Origin: Gallionella sp.
GTDB lineage: Bacteria; Pseudomonadota; Gammaproteobacteria; Burkholderiales; Gallionellaceae
Assembly (NCBI GenBank): GCA_024654105.1
Contig: JANLID010000037.1
Location: 1 to 6,356 of the forward strand
DNA: 6,356 nucleotides
Reading direction: 5' to 3'
Under the pieces are notes generated by a model. That model was not told where the DNA came from. It did not search any database and worked only from the letters and a program-made list of their open reading frames with translations. The translations under genes and the position numbers were made by a program. Shown here one piece after another: positions 1 through 5,991 of this stretch (within the stretch, counting starts at the first letter, position 1; every line of letters begins with the position of its first letter).

Positions 1-341
1 CGTTCAACCAGGAGCCGGAGCAATGCTGGGAATGTTATTCCTGCGTGAAGATCTGCCCGCAGAACGCCATTGAGGTGCGCCACTATGCCGATATCGTGCC
101 GCTGGGCGGCTCGGTGCAACCATTGCGCGGTTCCGATTCGATCATGTGGACCATTAAATTCCGCAACGGTACGCTGAAGCGCTTCAAATTCCCGATCCGT
201 ACCACCTCGGAAGGCTCCATCAATCCGTACGGTGGCAAGCCCTTGCCTAAAGTGGCTGATCTCGATGTTCCGGGCGTGTTCACCCGGGAAGTGATGGGCG
301 GCTACCGCCCGGGCAAGCCGGAAGAACTGATCCGCAAATAA
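1..341 (+). CDS. aprB: Adenylylsulfate (APS) reductase beta subunit, AprB, 3' part
   Basis: AprB is the iron-sulfur subunit of dissimilatory APS reductase. It carries two [4Fe-4S] clusters that pass electrons between the FAD of AprA and an external partner in the cytoplasm. The gene starts before the window; the reading frame begins at base 3 and shows the last 112 or so residues. Visible at once is CWECYSCVKICPQ, a CxxCxxCxxxCP set that ligates one cluster. The Trp in CWEC matches the tryptophan described as an electron relay in the Archaeoglobus enzyme (from memory). The tail typical of AprB follows: PLGG, PLRGSDSIMWT and RFKFPIRTT, then a short extension ending in EELIRK. The first cluster's cysteines are upstream and not visible. 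The stop lies 27 bases before the chosen aprA start, so the two genes are co-transcribed. The internal ATG at 45 lies inside the cluster motif and is not the start. Confidence 0.96.
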   Translation, partial: FNQEPEQCWECYSCVKICPQNAIEVRHYADIVPLGGSVQPLRGSDSIMWTIKFRNGTLKRFKFPIRTTSEGSINPYGGKPLPKVADLDVPGVFTREVMGGYRPGKPEELIRK

Positions 342-355
342 CCTACAAATCAATC

Positions 356-360
356 GGGAG
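356..360 (+). promoter_or_regulatory. Ribosome binding site that fixes the aprA start
   Basis: GGGAG sits 8 bases before the ATG at 369. The alternative in-frame GTG at 360 overlaps this motif and would have no Shine-Dalgarno sequence of its own at a usable distance. The ATG at 369 is therefore preferred, giving a protein that begins MSEATFG. Confidence 0.7.
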
Positions 361-368
361 TGAATGAC

Positions 369-2405
369 ATGTCTGAAGCAACTTTTGGAAATCCGAAAAT
401 CGTCGAGGAAGAGCTCGACATCCTGTTGATCGGCGGCGGCATGGCCTGCTGCGGCGCAGGTTATGAAATCATGCGCTGGGCCGAGGCAGTCAAAGCCGAA
501 AAAGGAGTCGATCTCAAGATCAAACTGGTGGACAAGGCGGCGATGGATCGCTCCGGCGCTGTGGCACAGGGTCTGTCCGCGATCAATACTTACATCGGCA
601 CTGAACAAGATCCTGCCGACTACGCGCGCATGGTCTCCAACGATCTGATGGGCATCACCCGCGACGACCTGGCTTACGACCTGGGCCGTAACGTGGATGA
701 TTCAGTGCACCTGTTCGAGGAATGGGGTCTGCCGATCTGGAAGACCGATGCGGAAGGCGTGCGCCATGACGGTGCCGATTCGATCAAGGAAGGCCTGCCG
801 TTGCTGAAAGACGGCGGCAAACCGGTGCGCTCGGGCAAATGGCAGATCATGATCAACGGCGAATCCTACAAGTGGATCGTCGCCGAGGCCGCAAAAAAGG
901 CTATGGGGCTGGATCGCGTGCAGGAGCGCGTGTTCATCGTGCACCTGATCAACGACAAGAACGACCCGACCCGCATCGCCGGTGCGGCAGGTTTCTCGGT
1001 GCGCGACAACACCATTTACATCTACAAGGCCAAGACCGTGCTGCTCGCCGCCGGCGGTTGCGTAAACCTGTTCCGCCCCCGCTCAGTCGGTGAAGGTCAG
1101 GGGCGCGCCTGGTATCCGGTGTGGAACGCCGGTTCGACCTACGCGATGGCGGCCGAAGCCGGTGCGGAAATGACCATGATGGAGAATCGCTTCGTGCCAG
1201 CTCGTTTCAAGGATGGCTACGGCCCGGTCGGCGCATGGTTCCTGCTGTTCAAGGCCAAGGCGGTCAACGCCTATGGCGAAGACTACATGACCAAGAACAA
1301 GGAGATGCTGAACGACTACCCGCCTTATGGTCAGGCAGCCGTTCCCGCTTCCTGCCTGCGCAACCACCTGATGCTCAAGGAAATGAAAGACGGCCGCGGC
1401 CCGATCTATATGGACACCGTAACCGCCTTGGCCAAGCTGCGCGAAACACTGTCGCCCAAGGAAGTGAAGCACCTCGAAGCGGAAGCCTGGGAAGACTTCC
1501 TCGACATGTGTATCGGCCAGTGCGGCATCTGGGTCGGCGAAAACATCGAGCCGGAAAAGAAGATGTCCGAGCTGATGCCGACCGAGCCTTACCTGCTCGG
1601 CTCGCACTCCGGCTGTTGCGGTATCTGGGTGTCCGGCCCGACCGACCTCGGCGCACCAACCGCTGCCGATCCGGAAGAAGCAGGCGTACCGGCACACCTG
1701 CCGCGCGGCTGGAACTGGGGCTACCGTTCCATGACCACCGTAAAGGGCCTGTTCACCGCGGGCGATGGCGTTGGCGCATCCGGCCACAAGTTCTCCTCCG
1801 GTTCGCACACCGAAGGTCGCATCGCGGCCAAGGCGATGGTCAAATACGCGCTCGACAACAAGGACTACAAGCCTGAGTTCGATGAAACCACCGCTCAGAT
1901 CGCCGAAACGATTTACAAGCCGGTACGCAACTTCCTCGAACACAAGGACTACACCACCGCCATCGACGTGAACCCGAACTACATCACGCCGAAGATGCTG
2001 CAAATGCGCCTGCAGAAGATCATGGACGAGTACGTCGCCGGTGTCGCCACCTACTACAACACCAACGACAAGATGCTCGCCGTGGCGGAAGAGAAGCTGG
2101 AGATGCTGAAAGAAGACGCCCAAAAGATGCGCGCGAAAGACCTGCACGAGTTGTTGCGCGCGTGGGAGAACTACCACCGCATCCTCACCGCCGAAGCGCA
2201 CATGAAGCACATCCAGTTCCGTGAAGAATCCCGTTATCCGGGCTTCTACTATCGCACCGACAAAAACTTCGTCGACGAGAAGAACTGGCACTGCTTCGTC
2301 AATTCCATCTACAACAAGAAAACTCACAAGTGGACCTGCTTCAAGCGTAAACATGTGGATTTGGTCGACAAGTCCAAGCTGTTCAAACCTGCTACACCTC
2401 ACTAA
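369..2405 (+). CDS. aprA: Adenylylsulfate (APS) reductase alpha subunit, AprA
   Basis: AprA is the FAD-containing catalytic subunit. It interconverts APS (plus two electrons) with sulfite and AMP; in a sulfur oxidiser it would run from sulfite to APS. With the ATG at 369 it has 678 residues, near the long end for the family. The N-terminal FAD-binding glycine motif is LLIGGGMACCGAG, about residues 19-31. Residues matching those described for the Archaeoglobus enzyme (numbers from memory) all appear: Asn73 in SAINTY (N74), Trp248 in RAWYPVW (W234), Arg279 in VPARFKDG (R265) and His413 in GSHSGCCGIW (H398). The constant spacing offsets support the match. FAD-family blocks GLFTAGDG and HKFSSGSHTEGR follow, then the helical C-terminal domain. 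Residues about 132-157 form an insertion resembling sulfate-reducer AprA. All key residues are intact, so the enzyme should be active. aprA follows aprB directly and ends before a strong terminator. Confidence 0.97.
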   Translation: MSEATFGNPKIVEEELDILLIGGGMACCGAGYEIMRWAEAVKAEKGVDLKIKLVDKAAMDRSGAVAQGLSAINTYIGTEQDPADYARMVSNDLMGITRDDLAYDLGRNVDDSVHLFEEWGLPIWKTDAEGVRHDGADSIKEGLPLLKDGGKPVRSGKWQIMINGESYKWIVAEAAKKAMGLDRVQERVFIVHLINDKNDPTRIAGAAGFSVRDNTIYIYKAKTVLLAAGGCVNLFRPRSVGEGQGRAWYPVWNAGSTYAMAAEAGAEMTMMENRFVPARFKDGYGPVGAWFLLFKAKAVNAYGEDYMTKNKEMLNDYPPYGQAAVPASCLRNHLMLKEMKDGRGPIYMDTVTALAKLRETLSPKEVKHLEAEAWEDFLDMCIGQCGIWVGENIEPEKKMSELMPTEPYLLGSHSGCCGIWVSGPTDLGAPTAADPEEAGVPAHLPRGWNWGYRSMTTVKGLFTAGDGVGASGHKFSSGSHTEGRIAAKAMVKYALDNKDYKPEFDETTAQIAETIYKPVRNFLEHKDYTTAIDVNPNYITPKMLQMRLQKIMDEYVAGVATYYNTNDKMLAVAEEKLEMLKEDAQKMRAKDLHELLRAWENYHRILTAEAHMKHIQFREESRYPGFYYRTDKNFVDEKNWHCFVNSIYNKKTHKWTCFKRKHVDLVDKSKLFKPATPH

Positions 2406-2432
2406 AAATCAGTGAGATTGGAGTAACATCAG

Positions 2433-2460
2433 CGGGCACCAAAAGGTGCCCGATTTTTTC
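2433..2460 (+). terminator. Rho-independent terminator of aprBA
   Basis: A perfect 8-bp stem (CGGGCACC at 2433-2440 with GGTGCCCG at 2445-2452) closes an AAAA loop and is followed by ATTTTTTC. It begins 27 bases after the aprA stop. It should end the aprBA transcript, so the downstream cysteine-cluster gene probably has its own promoter or depends on read-through. Confidence 0.9.
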
Positions 2461-2467
2461 TCCAGGG

Positions 2468-2551
2468 CAGTTTGTCCACGAAAAACACGAAACTCACGAA
2501 AAAACAACTGAACCGAAGGATTTAATTTCGTGTTTTTCGTGGACAGTTTGT
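2468..2551. repeat. Inverted repeat of the CACGAAAAA intergenic type
   Basis: Two perfect 20-bp inverted arms lie at 2473-2492 and 2526-2545, separated by 33 bases. The left arm contains tandem 9-base units: CACGAAAAA (2477-2485), CACGAAACT (2486-2494) and CACGAAAAA (2495-2503). The right arm is their inverse. The 8-mer CAGTTTGT occurs in direct orientation at both edges (2468-2475 and 2544-2551), as a target duplication might. This style of repeat is common between genes in proteobacterial genomes and often produces spurious predicted peptides containing REFRVFRG; one such frame runs across it on the minus strand. It encodes no transposase. It could also form a long hairpin in the leader of the downstream gene. 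Confidence 0.75.
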
Positions 2552-2576
2552 TTTTGCTAATGTTATAGAGAACAAG

Positions 2577-3482
2577 ATGACAGATACCTACAACGCGGCC
2601 GACCTGCCCTTCACCGGCAGCCCGGTTGTACCGGAGATGAGCGACGGCAACAAAAATATCCAGTTCCAGTGCCGCAAAGGCATTACCTGCTGGAACGCCT
2701 GTTGCAGCAATATTGATATTTCGTTGACGCCCTACGATATCGTGCGGCTGAAGCAGCATCTCGATATCTCATCGACCGAGTTCCTGCACAAATACACGGT
2801 TCCTTATGAACTTGAGCCGAACGGTATTGCAGGGGTGAAACTGCGCCCGATCGAGAATGGCAGCGCCTGCCAGTTCATGACGGCGGAAGGATGCAGCGTA
2901 TATGCGGACCGCCCCACCGCCTGCCGCTACTATCCCATCGCCCTGCTTTCGATGCGCAAGCAGGACGAATACACCGACACCGCCTCCTATGCGCTGGTCA
3001 AGGAAGACCACTGCCTTGGCCACCAGGAACCGCGCAGCCTGACCATCGACGAATACCGCAAGGAACAAGGGGTAGAGGAATATGACGAGCTCGCGCGCGG
3101 CTGGCGCCAGCTCATTCTCAAGAAAAAATCCTCCGGCCCCAGCATCGGCAAGCCAACCAAGCGCAGCCTGCAACTGTTCTTCATGGTGTGCTACGACACC
3201 GACCGCTTCCGCGAATTCGTCATCAGCGAAGGCTTCACCGAGCTCTATGACATTCCCGCCGACGAGATGAGAAAGCTTCTCACCGACGATACCGAACTCA
3301 TGCTGTTCGGCTTTCGCTTCCTCAAGCAAGTGCTGTTCGGCGAAAACACCATCGCGATACATCAGGCAACTGCGGCCAAGCGCATGGAACGCGCTCAGGG
3401 AAAACTGCAACAACTCGAAGCCGAAGCTCGCGAAAAGCGCGCGGCGGATGCGGATGGAATATATGAGAATGAGGAGCAGTGA
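2577..3482 (+). CDS. YkgJ/FliB-type cysteine-cluster protein
   Basis: A 301-residue protein with the cysteine pattern of the YkgJ / flagellin N-methylase (FliB) family, thought to bind a metal or Fe-S centre. Cysteines fall at about 32, 38, 42 and 43 (CRKGITCWNACC) and at 98, 106 and 116, the last in the family hallmark RPTACRYYPI. Another is at 146 in DHCLGH. After CC comes IDISLTPYDIVRL, also typical of the family. The C-terminal 40 residues are charged, rich in Glu, Lys and Ala, and probably helical or coiled coil. No signal peptide or membrane segment is seen, so it should be cytoplasmic. The start is the ATG at 2577, with a weak AGAGAA upstream at 2567-2572. It lies beyond the aprBA terminator and a repeat, so co-transcription with aprBA is doubtful. 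The exact role is unknown; methyltransfer to protein lysines is only a family possibility. Confidence 0.85.
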   Translation: MTDTYNAADLPFTGSPVVPEMSDGNKNIQFQCRKGITCWNACCSNIDISLTPYDIVRLKQHLDISSTEFLHKYTVPYELEPNGIAGVKLRPIENGSACQFMTAEGCSVYADRPTACRYYPIALLSMRKQDEYTDTASYALVKEDHCLGHQEPRSLTIDEYRKEQGVEEYDELARGWRQLILKKKSSGPSIGKPTKRSLQLFFMVCYDTDRFREFVISEGFTELYDIPADEMRKLLTDDTELMLFGFRFLKQVLFGENTIAIHQATAAKRMERAQGKLQQLEAEAREKRAADADGIYENEEQ

Positions 3483-3704
3483 CTGCAATCCATGCTGAAG
3501 AAAAAATCAGATTGACCTGATCGCCTGAAATTGTTTGGCCACTTCCGTTCGCGAGCATCTGCTTTCGGAATGTGGTGAAATGGCACGACAGCCTGATCAG
3601 GTGTGCTGCCTTGTAATTATCGGTGCACAATACGTACTTTGTAGCGTGAAATGTGTCATAGCGCTTCTGTGTGGGTCAAGATAAGCGTACAGTAGCAGGT
3701 CGGC

Positions 3705-3710
3705 TATATT
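3705..3710 (+). promoter_or_regulatory. Candidate -10 element upstream of the small DNA-binding protein
   Basis: TATATT at 3705-3710 is close to the sigma-70 -10 consensus and lies 19 bases before the ATG at 3730. No good -35 is present at 17 bases; the region there reads TAAGCG. The rest of the gap from 3483 to 3729 is richer in A and T than the genes around it. It holds a 10-bp palindrome CCTGATCAGG at 3592-3601, and I see no RNA gene or reading frame in it that I would support. Confidence 0.25.
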
Positions 3711-3729
3711 GAATGCGTGGTATGAACCT

Positions 3730-3984
3730 ATGAATGAAATTCTTCAATACCTGAAAAAGCATGGCGAGCGGCTGGATACGGACATCGCTGAAGCTACAGG
3801 CATCTCACTTGCTGCCGTACGCTTGCAGTTGGCAGACCTTGCTGCCAAATGTGAGGTGGTGGTGTGCCATTCAATCAAGTTCAAGAAGGGCAAGAAAATC
3901 GAGGGGACAATATACCGGATAGCTGGATATACCCCGCCAGCATCGCCGGGCAGAAAATCGAAGGCTCAGTTGAAACTATTGTAA
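3730..3984 (+). CDS. Small winged-helix-like DNA-binding protein
   Basis: An 84-residue basic protein starting MNEILQYLKKHGERL. Residues about 4-38 read as a helix-turn-helix: a first helix, then LDTDIAEATGI, then a recognition-like helix SLAAVRLQLADLAAK. They are followed by two beta-rich stretches (EVVVCHSIKF and EGTIYRIAGY) separated by KKGKK, like the wing of a winged helix. The tail PGRKSKAQLK is basic and could contact DNA non-specifically. This suggests a small transcription regulator, but the family is not certain. A TTG at 3709 would add seven residues. The ATG at 3730 is preferred because the fold begins there, although neither start has a strong ribosome binding site. It stands alone, with a large gap before it and convergent genes after it. 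Its target cannot be told from the sequence. Confidence 0.6.
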   Translation: MNEILQYLKKHGERLDTDIAEATGISLAAVRLQLADLAAKCEVVVCHSIKFKKGKKIEGTIYRIAGYTPPASPGRKSKAQLKLL

Positions 3985-4050
3985 TGCCGCTTTCTGGATG
4001 GCAAGTCCGACAAGGCTGTCACACCAATTCCAAATCAATCGTGCATTTAT

Positions 4051-4102
4051 GTAGGGCGGGCTATGCCCGCCGGATCAAGTTGCCGGGCAAAACCTGACCT
4101 AC
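4051..4102. repeat. GC-rich hairpin repeat, REP-like
   Basis: A 7-bp perfect stem GGCGGGC (4055-4061) and GCCCGCC (4065-4071) encloses TAT. The outer pentamers GTAGG (4051-4055) and CCTAC (4098-4102) are also complementary and could bound the element. A competing stem, TGCCCG (4064-4069) with CGGGCA (4084-4089), is possible. Repeats beginning GTAGGGCGGG with a GCCCGCC partner are frequent between genes in proteobacteria, by general recollection. It sits between the convergent ends at 3984 and 4133, where it could slow transcription from both sides. No T-run follows it, so it is not a classical terminator. Confidence 0.6.
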
Positions 4103-4132
4103 GATCATTTTACTTTTGAAATGGAAATTGAA

Positions 4133-4534
4133 TTAGACCACCAGTGGCCCGTGATAATCGCCATCGTTGAGGTTGGCGGCAGTGGCGCCGGAGGAGACGT
4201 TGGCAAGTTGGCGTTCGTGGTCGGATTGCACTTGCAATAAGGTCATGACACATTCGCGCAGATCATTGTATTCGTCCTTGCCGGTGCCGTACTGCTCGGC
4301 CTCGGAATAGAAGAACTGACAGCGATAGCGATCTGCCGCGACCTTGCAGAGGATGAAATGCGCACCGCGTTCTCTCCAGTAGAGCGCAGGACAGAGGGCG
4401 AGTTGCGCGGGGTCGGCGCCGAGCTGTAATTCGCTATCGGCGAGTTGGGTCGGCACGAGTTTTCCATAACGGTCGAACAGCAAGGCGGCGACATGCTTGT
4501 ATTCGGCCTCGGTGAAATCGGGGATGGTGGTCAT
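4133..4534 (-). CDS. Unrecognised conserved-looking protein, 133 residues
   Basis: I do not recognise this protein. It begins MTTIPDFTEAEYKHVAALLFDRYGK and looks soluble, with no signal peptide or membrane segment. The N-terminal third is probably helical. A central part (ALYWRERGAHFILCKVAADRYRCQFFYS) looks like beta strands, and a helix around DEYNDLRECVMTLLQVQSDHERQL follows. The tail is Asn/Gly-rich and ends in HGPLVV. It has four scattered cysteines with no metal-binding spacing. The ATG at 4534 is chosen over the ATG at 4546 because AGGGA lies just 4 bases before it; the earlier ATG lacks such a site. It is the last gene of the minus-strand block, 107 bases after the rhodanese with a strong hairpin between them. 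It may be transcribed with the hdr genes or separately. Confidence 0.75.
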   Translation of the reverse strand: MTTIPDFTEAEYKHVAALLFDRYGKLVPTQLADSELQLGADPAQLALCPALYWRERGAHFILCKVAADRYRCQFFYSEAEQYGTGKDEYNDLRECVMTLLQVQSDHERQLANVSSGATAANLNDGDYHGPLVV

Positions 4535-4565
4535 GCTGTCCCTCATGTGTCCGTCGTGTCGGATA

Positions 4566-4593
4566 GGAGCGCCGACGAGAACGTCGGCGCTCC
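4566..4593. repeat. Perfect 12-bp GC-rich hairpin, REP-like
   Basis: GGAGCGCCGACG (4566-4577) and CGTCGGCGCTCC (4582-4593) form a perfect 12-bp stem with a 4-base AGAA loop. Palindromes of the TAGGAGCG...CGCTCC type are familiar extragenic repeats in proteobacteria. On the minus strand it lies downstream of the rhodanese and upstream of the 133-residue protein. No T-run follows on either strand, so it is more likely a REP-like element or mRNA-stabilising stem than an intrinsic terminator. It may set different transcript levels for the genes on its two sides. Confidence 0.75.
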
Positions 4594-4641
4594 CAATACG
4601 CGATTTTGACGCGTTTGCGCCTTATCGCTTAAGTTGCACTC

Positions 4642-5028
4642 TCAGGTTTGTGCCCAGGGCAGGCCGTCAAAGCGCCAGCCGTTGCGCGAATTGCGATGAT
4701 GGTTCTCGTCAAGGTCGCCTTCAAATCCGTGCTCAACGTTGTAAATATCATTCATCCCGGCTTTTTCCAGCGCTTCTCCGGCGTCGGCGGAACGGCGTCC
4801 GGAACGGCAGATGAGCAAGACCGGACGATTGACGCTGGAAGCTTTGCGCACATGCGCGACAAAATTCGGATTGATCTCCCAGTCCGGCCCATCCACCCAG
4901 GGAATAAGAATGGAGCCACGCGGATGACCGACGAACATATATTCCATCTCGCTGCGCACATCGATGAACACCGCTTCGGGAGTGGCTTGCAGAAAATCAA
5001 ATGCTTCTTTGGGGGTGAGGTGCTGCAT
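4642..5028 (-). CDS. Single-domain rhodanese-like sulfurtransferase
   Basis: A 128-residue rhodanese domain with no signal peptide, so cytoplasmic. Rhodaneses carry sulfane sulfur as a persulfide on an active-site cysteine. Here the loop is CRSGRRS with Cys74, a proper six-residue loop after the strand PVLLI. The domain shows the usual order: LTPKEAFDFL, then the CH2A-like block FIDVRSEMEY (about residues 21-30), GHPRGSILIPW, then the catalytic loop and GFEGDLD. The C-terminal tail NGWRFDGLPW is typical of a common proteobacterial subfamily. The start is well supported by AGGAGA, seven bases before the ATG. It begins 47 bases after the hdrB stop on the same strand, so it is likely in the hdrCB operon. 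Context suggests a job in moving sulfur to or from the dissimilatory pathway, but the natural donor and acceptor are not shown. Confidence 0.92.
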   Translation of the reverse strand: MQHLTPKEAFDFLQATPEAVFIDVRSEMEYMFVGHPRGSILIPWVDGPDWEINPNFVAHVRKASSVNRPVLLICRSGRRSADAGEALEKAGMNDIYNVEHGFEGDLDENHHRNSRNGWRFDGLPWAQT

Positions 5029-5075
5029 GGTAAGTCTCCTTGTAGTCTGTTCCGGGTACGTGAATTATATCCCCA

Positions 5076-5975
5076 TCACCGGCCCGCGATATCCTGCAAT
5101 TTTTTCGGCTGAATGACATGTCCGCCCAACCCGGCCTGCTTCACGCTGCCGCCGTAGGCCACACTCATCAGTTGCGAGTAATACACCACCGGCATGGCGA
5201 ACTGGGTGCCCTGTTTCTTGTTGATCTCCGACTGGTAGATTTCGACGTTGGCCTGGCATAACTGACAGGGAGTGACAATCATTTCCGCGCCGTGATCATA
5301 GGCGGACTCGACGATGCTGCGAATCTGTTTCTGCGCCTTGTCCGGTTCGGAAAAGGCCAGAGCCCCACCGCAACAGGTGGCCTTCTGGTCGTAGCTGGCG
5401 ATGGCTTCCGCGCCGGCGGCCTCGATCATCTTGTCGAGATATTGCGGGTTCTCGAATGATTCGCCGGCGATGCCGAACGGCCGGTTGGTCTGGCAACCGA
5501 CATAGCCCGCGATCTTCAATCCTTGCAGCGGCTTGACCACCGATTCTTGCATGGCGGCGAAACCAATATCCTCAATCAACACTTCGACCATATGGCGCGG
5601 CTTGACCGAGCCCTGCAGATTCAAGCCGACTTCCTTGAGCGCCTCGTTGGTCTCGGCCATGAGGTTGCTGTGTGCATTGAGGCGATCCGCCGTCTCGCGC
5701 GATGCAAGCCAGCATGCCGGACAGCCGGACACCATATCCTGCCCGGGCAGATGTTGCTCGGCCAGCGCGAGGTTGCGCGCGCCGATCGCCAACCGCGGCA
5801 GTTCGCCGCCTTCGGCATAACCGATGGAAGCGCCGCAGCAGTTCCAGTCCGGTATCTCGTTAAGCTGAATGCCCAGCTTGTCGCACATCACACCGATGGA
5901 AGTCACAAAATTGGAAGCCGACGCACCTTTCTGCGAGGAGCAACCGGGATAAAACGCATATTGTTTTTTGGCCAT
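5076..5975 (-). CDS. hdrB: Heterodisulfide reductase subunit B-like protein with two CCG domains
   Basis: A 299-residue HdrB-like protein made of two cysteine-rich CCG domains. The first has Cys12 (YPGC), Cys46-Cys47 (NCCG) and Cys85/Cys88 (GCPAC). The second has Cys161 (VGC), Cys201-Cys202 (TCCGG) and Cys237/Cys240 (PCQLC). In methanogen HdrB these two sets hold the non-cubane [4Fe-4S] clusters that act on disulfides. All ten cysteines are present, so both clusters can probably form. It is soluble, with no membrane segment. The ATG at 5975 lies 16 bases after the hdrC stop, which supports co-transcription; its ribosome binding site is weak (ACGGG about 7 bases upstream). In a sulfur oxidiser it is likely part of a Qmo-like or Hdr-like electron-transfer complex, perhaps the partner of APS reductase. 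An sHdr-type complex is the main alternative, but no hdrA follows it here. Confidence 0.92.
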   Translation of the reverse strand: MAKKQYAFYPGCSSQKGASASNFVTSIGVMCDKLGIQLNEIPDWNCCGASIGYAEGGELPRLAIGARNLALAEQHLPGQDMVSGCPACWLASRETADRLNAHSNLMAETNEALKEVGLNLQGSVKPRHMVEVLIEDIGFAAMQESVVKPLQGLKIAGYVGCQTNRPFGIAGESFENPQYLDKMIEAAGAEAIASYDQKATCCGGALAFSEPDKAQKQIRSIVESAYDHGAEMIVTPCQLCQANVEIYQSEINKKQGTQFAMPVVYYSQLMSVAYGGSVKQAGLGGHVIQPKKLQDIAGR

Positions 5976-5991
5976 GACGGTACCCGTTCTT

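Noticed and set aside
1083..2402. A 439-codon open frame on the minus strand opposite aprA
   Set aside because: It lies entirely within a gene with every catalytic residue conserved. Such mirror frames arise from GC-rich third positions, and its His/Val/Gly/Leu-rich composition with no recognisable domain fits an artefact.
2409..2759. A 116-codon minus-strand frame across the terminator and inverted repeat
   Set aside because: Its peptide contains the tell-tale STKNTK and REFRVFRG strings produced by translating the palindromic repeat, and the rest overlaps the cysteine-cluster gene in antisense.
2769..3488. A 239-codon minus-strand frame opposite the cysteine-cluster gene
   Set aside because: The plus-strand protein has clear family motifs (NACC, RPTACRYYPI); the opposite frame shows none and is a mirror of it.
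3490..3530. Possible weak minus-strand terminator: GATCAG and CTGATT stem followed by a T-run
   Set aside because: The stem is only six pairs including a G-T, and no minus-strand gene ends nearby, so it has nothing to terminate.
4051..4102. CRISPR or tandem-repeat array suggested by hairpin-like repeats in the 4.0-4.6 kb region
   Set aside because: Each palindrome occurs once in the window, they differ in sequence, and there are no regularly spaced direct repeats or cas genes.
4648..5112. A 154-codon plus-strand frame over the rhodanese
   Set aside because: It is antisense to a well-supported rhodanese with a strong ribosome binding site, and has no motif of its own.
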